Position numbers and translations under genes: made by a program. DNA of 64,000 bases from Pseudomonas putida. Lineage in GTDB: Bacteria > Pseudomonadota > Gammaproteobacteria > Pseudomonadales > Pseudomonadaceae. The notes under the pieces were generated by a model. It was not told the DNA's origin. It did no database searches and saw only the letters and a program-made list of their open reading frames with translations. Shown piece after piece: positions 53,737 to 62,820 of the stretch; the stretch's first letter is position 1; every line of letters begins with the position of its first letter. The stretch lies in NCBI RefSeq assembly GCF_002025705.1, contig NZ_CP018846.1:5199501-5263500 (forward strand), in the 5' to 3' direction.

Positions 53737-54988
53737 AGCTCAGCAGACCATGCAGACCACCTGCCAGCAGCAGTGCTGGCAGGGTAGCCCCCAGCTCCGG
53801 GGCCTTGGCGGCGATCACGTGATAGGCCGCCACGCCCACCACCCAGGCCAACAGCGCCTGCCAGTGCAAACCATCGACCTGTACCGGCAGGCGGCGGCGA
53901 CGGATCACGTAGTGGTCCATCAGCACCACGCCGAACAGCGGCGCGAACACCGAGCCGATCAGCAGCAGGAAGTTCTCGTACTGGGCCAATGGCGCCAGCA
54001 AGGCGATCAGCGTGCACAGCACACCAATGGCCAAGGCCAGGTGCTCGACCTTCAGCGGCAGCAGCACGCCGGTGGAAACAGCCGCCGAGTGGATGTCGGC
54101 GAACGCCTTTTCCGACTCGTCCAGCAGAATCAACAGCAGCGGGATACCCATGCCGGCACCTGCCAGGGCGAGCAGCAGCGCATTGACTTCGCCACTGGCG
54201 GCAAAGGCCAGGGTATAGGCCACGCCCAGGCTCATCAGCCAAGTATTGCCGATGAAGTAGCCCACGACGGTTCCGCCGAATACATGCTTGCCGTTGCGGG
54301 CAAAGCGCGAGTAGTCGGCAATCAGCGGCAACCATGACAACGGCATGGCGATGGCGATGTCGAAGCCTACCGCCAGCGACATCGAACCATCCCCGGCGCG
54401 GCTCCATAGCTCAGTCAGGTCGGCCTTGGCGAACAGGTTCCAGGTCAGCCACAGGCACGCCCCCAGCAGCAGCCAGATACCCCAGGCGCGCAGCACCTTG
54501 CGCACGAACGCCAACGGCCCGCTGACCGCCAGCAAGGTGGCCAGGCCACCGAAGCACAGGGTCCAGAGCATCGGGCTGTTCCAGGCACTGTCTTCACCGA
54601 ACGCACGGGCACCCAGCAGACTGGCGGCATCGCGCATGACGATGATCTCGAACGCACCCCAGCCCACCAGTTGCAGCAGGTTGAGCAGTGCCGGCAAGCG
54701 CGCGCCATGGCGGCCCAGGCTCAGCTTCAGGGTGCCCATGGCCGACAGGCCGGTGTCACTGCCGATGACCCCGGCAGCACCCAGCAACAGCACACCGACA
54801 CCGGTGCCAAGGGCGATGGCCAGTATTGCGCCAGCCAGGCCAAGGCCTGGGGCCAGCATGGCGCCGACCTGCAGGACCATCAGGCCAATGCCGAGGGAGA
54901 ACCATAGCGAGAACAGGTCACGGGCGCCGAAGATGCGCTGGTGGGTGGGGACCGGGTGGTCGGGGGAGAATTGGCTGGGTGATGTCAT
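53705..54988 (-). CDS. cytX: Putative hydroxymethylpyrimidine permease CytX
   Basis: 427-residue NCS1-family transporter with about 12 membrane spans. FSLWFSLGIGLMVLQVGAML, GWGAFEIIVMRDAASLLGAR and SWLPLIADYSRFARNGKH are NCS1 features. CytX relatives are linked to thiamine genes and thought to import the HMP precursor. Here it lies downstream of thiC on the same strand, with a BIME between, which fits. No separate TPP riboswitch is seen ahead of it. The start at 54988 (MTSPSQFSPDHP) excludes a stretch inside the BIME. Confidence 0.9.
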   Translation of the reverse strand: MTSPSQFSPDHPVPTHQRIFGARDLFSLWFSLGIGLMVLQVGAMLAPGLGLAGAILAIALGTGVGVLLLGAAGVIGSDTGLSAMGTLKLSLGRHGARLPALLNLLQLVGWGAFEIIVMRDAASLLGARAFGEDSAWNSPMLWTLCFGGLATLLAVSGPLAFVRKVLRAWGIWLLLGACLWLTWNLFAKADLTELWSRAGDGSMSLAVGFDIAIAMPLSWLPLIADYSRFARNGKHVFGGTVVGYFIGNTWLMSLGVAYTLAFAASGEVNALLLALAGAGMGIPLLLILLDESEKAFADIHSAAVSTGVLLPLKVEHLALAIGVLCTLIALLAPLAQYENFLLLIGSVFAPLFGVVLMDHYVIRRRRLPVQVDGLHWQALLAWVVGVAAYHVIAAKAPELGATLPALLLAGGLHGLLSFSRGRETAQA

Positions 54989-55044
54989 TTTTGGCGCTCG
55001 CCGGCAATGTTGTTGGTGTTCTTGGCGAGGACTTCGTCCTCGAA

Positions 55045-55146
55045 TCGCGACACAAGGCCGCTCCCACAAGAACAGCGCAGGCATCCAGCCTTGCGCAGCC
55101 CCTGTGGGAGCGGCCTTGTGTCGCGAAAGGGCCGCAAAGCGGCCCC
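55045..55146. repeat. Inverted REP pair (BIME 8)
   Basis: TCGCGACACAAGGCCGCTCC is inverted against GGAGCGGCCTTGTGTCGCGA with a GGGCCGCAAAGCGGCCC end hairpin. It lies between the thiC stop and the cytX start and could dampen or separate their expression. Confidence 0.9.
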
Positions 55147-55153
55147 AGCGTTC

Positions 55154-57034
55154 TTACACTTTGTGGTAAAGCTGGCTGCCTTCCTGGCGGAACCGCTCGG
55201 CCTGCTCGCGCATGCCTTGCTCGACCGTCACGTCCACGGCCTCGATCTTGGCCGCGTACTCACGCACTTCCTGGGTGATCTTCATCGAGCAGAACTTCGG
55301 CCCGCACATCGAGCAGAAGTGCGCGACCTTGGCCGATTCCTTCGGCAAGGTCTCGTCATGGAAAGCGCGCGCGGTATCCGGGTCCAGCCCGAGGTTGAAC
55401 TGGTCTTCCCAGCGGAATTCGAAACGCGCCTTGGACAAGGCATTGTCACGAATCTGCGCACCCGGGTGACCTTTGGCGAGGTCCGCAGCATGGGCGGCGA
55501 TCTTGTAGGTGATGATGCCCGTCTTGACGTCATCCTTGTTCGGCAGGCCCAGGTGTTCCTTGGGCGTGACGTAGCAGAGCATGGCGCAACCGAACCAGCC
55601 GATCATTGCCGCACCGATACCCGAGGTGATGTGGTCGTAGCCCGGGGCGATATCAGTGGTCAGCGGGCCGAGGGTATAGAACGGCGCCTCGTCGCAGCAT
55701 TCCAGCTGCTTGTCCATGTTCTCCTTGATCAGCTGCATCGGCACGTGGCCGGGGCCTTCGATCATGCACTGCACGTCATGCTTCCAGGCGATCTTGGTCA
55801 GCTCGCCGAGGGTTTCCAGCTCACCGAACTGGGCCGCGTCGTTGGCGTCGGCGATCGAACCTGGGCGCAGGCCGTCGCCAAGCGAGAAGCTGACGTCGTA
55901 GGCCTTCATGATTTCGCAGATCTCGTCGAAGTGCGTGTACAGGAAGTTTTCTTTGTGATGCGCCAGGCACCACTTGGCCATGATCGAACCACCGCGGCTG
56001 ACGATACCGGTGACGCGCTTGGCGGTCAGCGGCACATAGCGCAACAGCACACCGGCGTGGATGGTGAAGTAGTCCACGCCTTGCTCGGCCTGTTCGATCA
56101 AGGTGTCGCGGAACAGCTCCCAGGTCAGGTCTTCGGCCACGCCGTTGACCTTTTCCAGGGCCTGGTAGATCGGCACGGTACCGATCGGCACCGGCGAGTT
56201 GCGGATGATCCACTCGCGGGTTTCGTGAATGTGCTTGCCGGTGGACAGGTCCATGACGGTGTCCGAGCCCCAGCGGATGCCCCAGGTCAGCTTGGCCACT
56301 TCTTCCTCGATCGAGGAGCCCAGTGCGCTGTTGCCGATGTTGCCGTTGATCTTCACCAGGAAGTTGCGGCCGATGATCATGGGCTCCACTTCCGGGTGGT
56401 TGATGTTGGCCGGGATGATCGCTCGGCCACGGGCGACTTCCTGGCGGACGAACTCTGGGGTGATTTCTTTCGGAATGTTGGCACCGAAGCTGTGGCCGGC
56501 GTGCTGCTCGTTCAGCAGGCCAGCAGCGCGGGCTTCCTGCAGCTTCATGTTCTCGCGGATGGCCACGTATTCCATCTCGGCTGTGATGATGCCCTGGCGG
56601 GCATAGTGCATCTGCGAGACGTTGGCGCCAGCCTTGGCACGGCGAGGGTTGCGCACGTGGGCAAAACGCAGCTTGGCCAGTTCCGCATCGTTCAGACGCT
56701 GCTGGCCGAAGTCGGAGCTCAGGCCGCCCAGGCGCTCGGTGTCACCACGCGCCTCGATCCAGGCCGAACGCACGTCAGCCAGGCCCTTGCGCACATCGAT
56801 GATGACGTTGGGGTCGGTGTACGGGCCGGAGGTGTCGTAGACCAGCACCGGCGCATTGCTTTCGCCACCGAAGTCGGTCGGGGTGTCGTCCAGGCTGATT
56901 TCGCGCATGGGTACGCGGATGTCCGGGCGCGAGCCTTCGACATAGACCTTGCGCGAACGCGGAAACGGTTGCACGGACTGCTGATCGACTTGCGCCGATT
57001 CGCTGAGGTTGATCGTTTTTTCTTGTTTGGTCAT
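55154..57034 (-). CDS. thiC: Phosphomethylpyrimidine synthase ThiC
   Basis: 626-residue radical SAM enzyme turning 5-aminoimidazole ribotide into HMP-P for thiamine. The C-terminal cluster motif CSMCGPKFCSM (CxxCxxxxC) is characteristic, as are SIADANDAAQFGELETLGEL, EGPGHVPMQ and DIAPGYDHITSGIGAAMIGW. ATG 57034 is preceded by GGAGAG. A TPP riboswitch lies 167-253 bases upstream. Confidence 0.98.
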   Translation of the reverse strand: MTKQEKTINLSESAQVDQQSVQPFPRSRKVYVEGSRPDIRVPMREISLDDTPTDFGGESNAPVLVYDTSGPYTDPNVIIDVRKGLADVRSAWIEARGDTERLGGLSSDFGQQRLNDAELAKLRFAHVRNPRRAKAGANVSQMHYARQGIITAEMEYVAIRENMKLQEARAAGLLNEQHAGHSFGANIPKEITPEFVRQEVARGRAIIPANINHPEVEPMIIGRNFLVKINGNIGNSALGSSIEEEVAKLTWGIRWGSDTVMDLSTGKHIHETREWIIRNSPVPIGTVPIYQALEKVNGVAEDLTWELFRDTLIEQAEQGVDYFTIHAGVLLRYVPLTAKRVTGIVSRGGSIMAKWCLAHHKENFLYTHFDEICEIMKAYDVSFSLGDGLRPGSIADANDAAQFGELETLGELTKIAWKHDVQCMIEGPGHVPMQLIKENMDKQLECCDEAPFYTLGPLTTDIAPGYDHITSGIGAAMIGWFGCAMLCYVTPKEHLGLPNKDDVKTGIITYKIAAHAADLAKGHPGAQIRDNALSKARFEFRWEDQFNLGLDPDTARAFHDETLPKESAKVAHFCSMCGPKFCSMKITQEVREYAAKIEAVDVTVEQGMREQAERFRQEGSQLYHKV

Positions 57035-57200
57035 CACAGGCTCTCCAGACGGCTTCCTAGCAGTGGAATGTCGGGGTGAACCTGAACGACGCGGACGCAC
57101 CCTTGACGGATGCAGTGCCGGATATGGGGGTGCCTGAAGCTGCATGCAGCTGCGACATTCCCGGACCTGGCACAAGAGGCTCCCCGGGAAGGCGAGCAAT

Positions 57201-57287
57201 CTTGTTCCCTACGCAGGCGCTAACCTGATCAGGTTCAACGGGATCCGCACCTCTGCGATCTCAGCCTTTGCTTCAAGGCACCCCGAC
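57201..57287 (-). promoter_or_regulatory. TPP riboswitch (THI element) of thiC
   Basis: The minus strand carries the THI-box blocks GTCGGGGTGCC, GGCTGAGATCGCAG and GAACCTGATCAGGTTAGCG followed by CCTGCGTAGGGAA, in the right order. TPP binding would repress thiC. The platform between 57035 and 57200 has no T-run terminator but several segments complementary to the aptamer. Confidence 0.96.
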
Positions 57288-57456
57288 AAGAACATGCGCA
57301 GTCTAGACTGGAGTGGTCGGCAAAGCCAAGCGGGTAAAACGCAGGGGAGATGAAAGGCGCAACCTATGATTGTTGGCGGATGCGCATGGCACTACACTGG
57401 CCCGTCGCTCGATACTCAACAGTTCAGTAATTAAATTTCGTACAAGGATTGCCTCT

Positions 57457-58890
57457 ATGCTGCGCAAACTTTCACTGGCGATAGCCGTGTCTTGTGCGTC
57501 CAACGGAGTGGCCTGGGCAGCGGATTTGCCGACTCCGGTAAAAACCGACCTGGTCAGTGTTTATCAGGAAGCGGTCGACAACAACGCCGATCTTGCAGCC
57601 GCCCGTGCCGATTATGGCGCCCAGAAAGAAATCGTGCCGCAGGCCCGTGCCGGCTTGCTGCCCAACCTCTCGGCCGGTGCCGAGATGCTCAACACCCGCA
57701 CCAAGATCGACCAGCCGTCGGCCACCGCCAACCGCAGCGGCAACACCTGGAGCGCGACCCTCGCGCAGCCGATCTTCCGTGCCGATCGCTGGTTCCAGCT
57801 GCAAGCCGCCGAAGCGGTGAACGAACAGGCAGCCCTGCAATTGTCGGCTACCGAACAAAACCTGATCTTGCAGACCGCGCAGGATTACTTCTCGGTACTG
57901 CGCGCCCAGGACAACCTGGCGGCTACCAAGGCCGAGGAAGCTGCCTTCAAGCGCCAGCTGGACCAGTCCAACGAACGTTTCGATGTCGGCCTTTCCGACA
58001 AGACCGACGTGCTGCAGTCCCAGGCCAGCTACGATACCGCCCGGGCCAACCGGATCATCGCCGAGCGCCAGGTACAGGACGCCTTCGAGGCCCTGGTCAC
58101 CCTGACCAACCGCGAATACAGCTCGATCCAGGGTGTGGTCCACACGCTACCGGTTAAAGTGCCGACCCCCAACGACGCCAAGGCCTGGGTAGAAACCGCA
58201 GGCCGCCAGAACCTCAACCTGCTGGCCACCAACCACGCCGTTGCCGCCGCCGAAGAAACCCTGCGCCAGCGCAAGGCCGGCCACGCACCGACCCTGGATG
58301 CGGTGGCCAAGTACGAAAAAGGCGACAACGACAGCCTGGGCTTCACCAACCCGTCACCGTTCGGCCAGCGCTACAGCGGCGATGTGGAACAGACCAGCGT
58401 CGGCCTGCAGCTGAACATCCCGATCTACAGCGGCGGCCTGACCAGCTCGCAGGTCCGCGAGGCTTATCAGCGCCTGAGTCAGAGTGAACAGCAGCGTGAG
58501 AGCCTGCGCCGCCAGGTGGTGGAGAACACCCGCAACCTGCACCGTGCGGTGAATACCGATGTGGAGCAGGTGCAGGCGCGCAAGCAGTCGATCATTTCCA
58601 ACCAGAGTGCGCTGGAAGCCACTGAAATCGGCTACCAGGTCGGTACCCGCAACATCGTCGACGTGCTCGACGCCCAGCGCCAGCTGTACACCTCGGTGCG
58701 TGACTACAACAACAGCCGCTATGACTACATTCTCGACAACCTGAGCCTGAAGCAGGCTGCCGGGACCTTGAGCCCGCAGGACCTGCAGGACCTCAAGCAG
58801 TATCTGAAACCGGACTACAACCCGGACAAGGACTTCCTGCCACCGGACCTGGCTGCCGCAGCAGCCAAGAACTTCGAGCGCAGGCCTTGA
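57457..58890 (+). CDS. TolC family outer-membrane channel (OpmH-like)
   Basis: 477-residue trimeric outer-membrane exit duct for tripartite efflux or type I secretion. Signal peptide MLRKLSLAIAVSCASNGVAWA, then two homologous repeats of coiled-coil helices (QEAVDNNADLAAARADYGA; GLTSSQVREAYQRLSQSEQQR). GYQVGTRNIVDVLDAQRQLY is the family hallmark. A tail after NLSLKQAAGTLS is short. No pump or adaptor gene is adjacent, as for TolC itself. It is divergent from thiC and ends at a BIME. Confidence 0.93.
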   Translation: MLRKLSLAIAVSCASNGVAWAADLPTPVKTDLVSVYQEAVDNNADLAAARADYGAQKEIVPQARAGLLPNLSAGAEMLNTRTKIDQPSATANRSGNTWSATLAQPIFRADRWFQLQAAEAVNEQAALQLSATEQNLILQTAQDYFSVLRAQDNLAATKAEEAAFKRQLDQSNERFDVGLSDKTDVLQSQASYDTARANRIIAERQVQDAFEALVTLTNREYSSIQGVVHTLPVKVPTPNDAKAWVETAGRQNLNLLATNHAVAAAEETLRQRKAGHAPTLDAVAKYEKGDNDSLGFTNPSPFGQRYSGDVEQTSVGLQLNIPIYSGGLTSSQVREAYQRLSQSEQQRESLRRQVVENTRNLHRAVNTDVEQVQARKQSIISNQSALEATEIGYQVGTRNIVDVLDAQRQLYTSVRDYNNSRYDYILDNLSLKQAAGTLSPQDLQDLKQYLKPDYNPDKDFLPPDLAAAAAKNFERRP

Positions 58891-58903
58891 GATGAGCGCT
58901 GGA

Positions 58904-58994
58904 TTCTTCGCGGGTAAACCCGCTCCCACAGGTATCACACAGGGCCTGAGGCCAATGGTGAACCTGTAGGAGCGGGTTTACCCGCGAAGAAGGC
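58904..58994. repeat. Inverted REP pair (BIME 9)
   Basis: TTCTTCGCGGGTAAACCCGC is inverted against GCGGGTTTACCCGCGAAGAA, filling the gap between the convergent tolC-type gene and waaA. Confidence 0.92.
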
Positions 58995-59004
58995 CACACA
59001 AAAA

Positions 59005-60276
59005 TCAGCGGATGAGCGTGCCCAACCCATCCAGCAAGCGCTGCAAGGCGCCCTGGTTGGCCCGCATCACCGCCCTGCCCGCTTCGCCCATGCGCTGCGC
59101 ATCCTGCGGCAGTTCGATCAAGCGCCGCACCGCCTCGGCCAACCCGTCGGCATCATCAACCTGCTGCAACGCCCCCGCCTCGCGCAGCATGGCGCTGATT
59201 TCGAGGAAGTTGAACACATGTGGCCCCATGAGCACCGGCAATGCCAATGCCGCAGGCTCCAGTGGGTTATGGCCGCCCGTGGCCACCAGGCTGCCGCCGA
59301 CAAAGGCGATATCGGCCAGGGCATAGAGGAACAGCAACTCGCCCATGGTGTCGCCGAGCAATACGCGGGTCTGAGCTTCGACCGCAGTTCCGGCAGAGCG
59401 GCGCACAGTGGTGAACTGGGCGGCACACAAAGCATGTACCGCATCGAAGCGCTCGGGGTGGCGCGGCACCAAAAGCAGTAACGCATCACCATGTACCTGC
59501 AGCAACTTCTGATGCGCCTGCAGGATCAGTGCGTCTTCACCTTCGTGGGTACTGGCGGCGATCCACACCGGGCGCTGCCCTGCGCCCCATTGTTCGCGCA
59601 GCGCCTTGGCGCGCGGCAACAGTTGATCGTCTATTTTCAGGTCGAACTTGATCGAGCCGGTTACCTGCACGCATTCAGCCCGTGCCCCCAGAACACGAAA
59701 ACGTTGCGCCTCGGTTTCGGTCTGAACCGCAATCAGGCTCATCTCGGCGAGCATTGGGCGGGTCAGGTTGGCGAAACGCGCATAACCACGGGCGGAACGC
59801 TCGGACAAACGGGCGTTGGCCAGGGCCACCGGAATGCCACGTTTGGCGCACTGGTGAATGTGATTGGGCCACAGCTCGGTTTCCATGATGATGCCCAGCC
59901 TGGGCTTCACATGATCCAGAAAACGCCCCGCTGCCCACGGCAGGTCGTAGGGCAGGTAGCAATGCTGGACGCGCGGCTCATCGGCGAACATCGCGCGAAT
60001 GCGCTCGGAGCCGGTCGGGGTCATGCAGGTAAGCGTGATCGGCAGGTCCGGGTAGGCCTTGAGCAGCGCACGCACCATCGGTGCGGCGGCGATGCTTTCG
60101 CCAACCGACACTGCATGTACCCAGATCCCACCCTGGCGCATGGCCGGCAGGTTGCGGGCAAAGCGCTCGCCGATGCGCTGGCCGTAGGCCGGTGCCTTGC
60201 GAGCGCGCAGGTACAGGCGCAGCGCAACCAGCGGCAGGCCCAAGTGAAACAGCAAGGTATAGAGTGTTCTGTTCAT
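59005..60276 (-). CDS. waaA: 3-deoxy-D-manno-octulosonic acid transferase
   Basis: 423-residue inner-membrane GT30 enzyme that adds Kdo to lipid IVA. N-terminal anchor MNRTLYTLLFHLGLPLVALRL, then IWVHAVSVGESIAAAPMV, ITLTCMTPTGSERI, METELWPN and GGSLVATGGHNPLEPAALA, all typical of WaaA. The start at 60276 is the family N-terminus. It lies 11 bases from the LysR gene stop on the same strand. Confidence 0.96.
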   Translation of the reverse strand: MNRTLYTLLFHLGLPLVALRLYLRARKAPAYGQRIGERFARNLPAMRQGGIWVHAVSVGESIAAAPMVRALLKAYPDLPITLTCMTPTGSERIRAMFADEPRVQHCYLPYDLPWAAGRFLDHVKPRLGIIMETELWPNHIHQCAKRGIPVALANARLSERSARGYARFANLTRPMLAEMSLIAVQTETEAQRFRVLGARAECVQVTGSIKFDLKIDDQLLPRAKALREQWGAGQRPVWIAASTHEGEDALILQAHQKLLQVHGDALLLLVPRHPERFDAVHALCAAQFTTVRRSAGTAVEAQTRVLLGDTMGELLFLYALADIAFVGGSLVATGGHNPLEPAALALPVLMGPHVFNFLEISAMLREAGALQQVDDADGLAEAVRRLIELPQDAQRMGEAGRAVMRANQGALQRLLDGLGTLIR

Positions 60277-60287
60277 GGCGGCGGAGT

Positions 60288-61178
60288 TTACCCGATCGCG
60301 CGCAGGTGCACCGCAAAGCGCTCGGCCAACCATTGCGCGGCCGGGCCCAGCGGTTCATCGCGGCGCCAGGCCAGTTCCGCCACCAGCGCTGGCGGGCGCC
60401 ATTCGCTGTCGAGTTCGACCATGTGCGCCTGGTAGGTTGGATACTGCACCACATGCCGCGGCAACCAGGCCCAACCCAGCCCACGCATCAGCAATTCGGC
60501 CATGGCATAGAAGCTGTCGGCGCGCCACACGTGCGGGCTGATCGCCTCCCCGCCAGGGTAGCCACTTTGCTGCGGGGTGATCAGCAGTTGCCGGTGCCGG
60601 GCCAGTTGCTGACGGGTAACCCGGCCCTCGCGCGCCAGCGGGTGGCCGACCGCGCACACCGTGACCATTTCCACGCTGCCCAAGGCACGCCGCTCCAGCG
60701 CCGCCGGCATGCGCTCGTGATGGAAGAACAACCCCAGGTCGGCACGCCGCTCGGCCAGCTTGCGCGCCACGTCGCCTTGGGCGCCGCTGGCCAGTTGCAC
60801 CTCCAGATAGGGATAACGGCTGGCCAGTTCGTCAAGGCTGTCGATCACCGGCTGATAAGGCATGGCCTCATCCTGGGCGACCCTGAGCAGTGCTTCCTGG
60901 CCACGCATCAGCGCCAGCGCGCGGCCATCCAGGCGCTCGCACTGACGCAACAGTTCACGGGCATCCTCGAGCAACGCCGTACCGTTTTCGGTCAGTTTTG
61001 GCTGCCGCCCGCTACTGCGCTCGAACAGCGTGACACCCAGGTCGGTTTCAAGCAGTGCGATGGCATTGCTGATGGCCGACTGCGCCTTGCGCTGTTCGCG
61101 TGCCACCGCGGAAAACGAGCGCAATTCGGCAACACGCAGGAAAGTACGCAGCTGCTCAAGGTTCCATTGCTCAGCCAT
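60288..61178 (-). CDS. LysR family transcriptional regulator
   Basis: 296 residues. N-terminal winged helix (WNLEQLRTFLRVAELRSFSAVA, SAISNAIALLETDLGVTLFER) and a C-terminal substrate-binding domain with PYLEVQLASGAQGDVARKLAER. GGGAG precedes ATG 61178. It is divergent from an SMR transporter gene across an 87-base gap with an ATC-N9-GAT box, so that gene is the likely target. Inducer unknown. Confidence 0.93.
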   Translation of the reverse strand: MAEQWNLEQLRTFLRVAELRSFSAVAREQRKAQSAISNAIALLETDLGVTLFERSSGRQPKLTENGTALLEDARELLRQCERLDGRALALMRGQEALLRVAQDEAMPYQPVIDSLDELASRYPYLEVQLASGAQGDVARKLAERRADLGLFFHHERMPAALERRALGSVEMVTVCAVGHPLAREGRVTRQQLARHRQLLITPQQSGYPGGEAISPHVWRADSFYAMAELLMRGLGWAWLPRHVVQYPTYQAHMVELDSEWRPPALVAELAWRRDEPLGPAAQWLAERFAVHLRAIG

Positions 61179-61180
61179 CA

Positions 61181-61203
61181 ACCTATCTCCCAGTAAGATA
61201 GGT
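61181..61203. promoter_or_regulatory. LysR-type operator overlapping the regulator start
   Basis: Inverted repeat ACCTATCT (61181-61188) and AGATAGGT (61196-61203), containing ATC-N9-GAT, a T-N11-A class LysR box. It covers the ribosome site of the LysR gene, suggesting autorepression and control of the divergent SMR gene. Confidence 0.75.
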
Positions 61204-61209
61204 AATGAC

Positions 61210-61237
61210 TTTACCGCATCTGGGCAACCGCTAGAAT
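61210..61237 (+). promoter_or_regulatory. Putative promoter of the SMR gene
   Basis: TTTACC, 16 bases, TAGAAT, placed seven bases after the LysR box and 28 bases before the ATG. The position just downstream of the box suits activation. Confidence 0.55.
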
Positions 61238-61265
61238 GCCTAGCCAGTAACCGGAGGATCCTGCC

Positions 61266-61598
61266 ATGAACGCCTATACCTATCTCGCCATCGCCATCTG
61301 CGCCGAAGTCATCGCCACTGCCTCCATGAAGGCGGTCAAGGGGCTGAGCACGCCGTTGCCGTTGCTGTTGATGGTGGTCGGCTATGGGATCGCGTTCTGG
61401 ATGCTGACCTTGGTGGTGCGCAGCATTCCAGTGGGCATCGCCTATGCGCTCTGGTCCGGGCTGGGCATCGTGCTGATCAGCGTGGCTGCGCTGGTGGTCT
61501 ATGGGCAGAAGCTGGATGTGCCGGCAATGCTGGGCATGGCCATGATCGTCGGCGGCGTGGTGGTGATTCAACTGTTCTCCAAGACTGCCGGGCACTGA
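61266..61598 (+). CDS. SMR family multidrug/quaternary amine transporter (EmrE-like)
   Basis: 110-residue four-span membrane protein that works as a dimer, exchanging protons for cationic compounds. E14 (AICAEVIATASMKA) is the essential carboxylate; GIAYALWSGLGIVLISV and YGQKLDVPAMLGM match EmrE closely. CGGAGG precedes the ATG. Probably controlled by the divergent LysR protein. Substrate could be quaternary ammonium drugs or betaine-type osmolytes. Confidence 0.92.
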   Translation: MNAYTYLAIAICAEVIATASMKAVKGLSTPLPLLLMVVGYGIAFWMLTLVVRSIPVGIAYALWSGLGIVLISVAALVVYGQKLDVPAMLGMAMIVGGVVVIQLFSKTAGH

Positions 61599-61644
61599 GG
61601 CAGGCTGTATACTTGCCAGCTGTCCCAGTCTTCGAGGTACCGCC

Positions 61645-62820
61645 ATGCCATCCGCCATTTCCACTGACGTGCTGATCGTCGGCGCCGGGGTCGCTGGCCT
61701 CTGGCTCAATGCCCGCCTGCGCCGCCTGGGTTACTCGACAGTGCTGGTGGAGCGCGCCAGTCTTGGTGGCGAGCAGACCATCAAGTCCCAGGGCATCATT
61801 CACGGCGGTACCAAGTATGCCTTGCACGGTGCACTGACCGGCGCCTCGGAAGCCATCGCCGACATGCCGCGACGCTGGCGCGAAGCGATCAGTGGCAGCG
61901 GCGAACTAGACCTGACCCGCACCCGCCTGCTTTCGGATGCCCATTACCTGTGGTCGCCAGGCACCCTGGCCGGTAACCTGACCAGCTTCTTCGCCAGCAA
62001 GGCCGTGCGTGGCCGGGTCGATCAGGTAAAAGGCGAGCAATTGCCGCCAGCCCTGCAGGACCGCGCCTTCAAAGGCAAGGTCTACCGCCTGGCAGAACTG
62101 GTGGTCGATGTGCCCAGCCTGCTCGCCAACCTGGCCGAACTGGCCGGTGACAGCCTGCTCGCAGGCGAACATATCGAACCGTTGCGCGAGGGCGACGAAC
62201 TGGTCGGCCTGTGCGTCGACGCCCGCGAAATCCGCGCCCAGCGCATCGTTCTCAGCGCCGGTGCTGGCACCGCAGACTTGCTGCATGCCCTTGGCCTGCA
62301 GCAACCTGCCATGCAGACCCGGCCGTTGCACATGGTCCTGGCCAAGGGGCCAAACCTCAAGCCGTTGTATGCGCACTGCCTGGGCGGTGGACCAAAACCG
62401 CGTGTGACCGTCACCACCCACCCTGCCGCGGATGGCCAGTGGGTCTGGTACCTTGGCGGCGATATCGCCGAGGCCGACGGCGTAGCCCGCGAACCCGCCG
62501 CGCAGATTGCCGCGGCGCAGAAAGAAATCGCCAGCCTGCTGCCCTGGGTCGATCAAAGCCAGGTGCGCTGGGCGACCCTGCGCGTCGATCGCGCCGAGCC
62601 CGCGCAGTCCGGCCTGGTCCGCCCCGACAACGCCTTCCTCGCCGAGCAGCAGCGCCTGCTGGTGGGTTGGCCGACCAAACTGGCATTGGCACCGGACTTC
62701 AGTGACCGCGTACTGGCCAGCCTCGAGCGCGATGGTGTGCGCCCAACGGCCCAGGCCGACCTCGCCGGCTTGCCGCGCCCGGCCCTGGGTGTGCCAGCCT
62801 GGGAGCAACTGCTGCCATGA
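61645..62820 (+). CDS. FAD-dependent oxidoreductase (DAO family)
   Basis: 391-residue flavoprotein. N-terminal dinucleotide fold DVLIVGAGVAGLWLNARLRRLG with an acidic residue closing strand 2 (VLVERA), then IKSQGIIHGGTKYAL and a C-terminal VGWPTKLALAPDFS. It fits the DadA/GlpD-like DAO superfamily, but the substrate is not evident. It overlaps the next gene by four bases (ATGA) and lies 46 bases after the SMR gene. Confidence 0.85.
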   Translation: MPSAISTDVLIVGAGVAGLWLNARLRRLGYSTVLVERASLGGEQTIKSQGIIHGGTKYALHGALTGASEAIADMPRRWREAISGSGELDLTRTRLLSDAHYLWSPGTLAGNLTSFFASKAVRGRVDQVKGEQLPPALQDRAFKGKVYRLAELVVDVPSLLANLAELAGDSLLAGEHIEPLREGDELVGLCVDAREIRAQRIVLSAGAGTADLLHALGLQQPAMQTRPLHMVLAKGPNLKPLYAHCLGGGPKPRVTVTTHPAADGQWVWYLGGDIAEADGVAREPAAQIAAAQKEIASLLPWVDQSQVRWATLRVDRAEPAQSGLVRPDNAFLAEQQRLLVGWPTKLALAPDFSDRVLASLERDGVRPTAQADLAGLPRPALGVPAWEQLLP

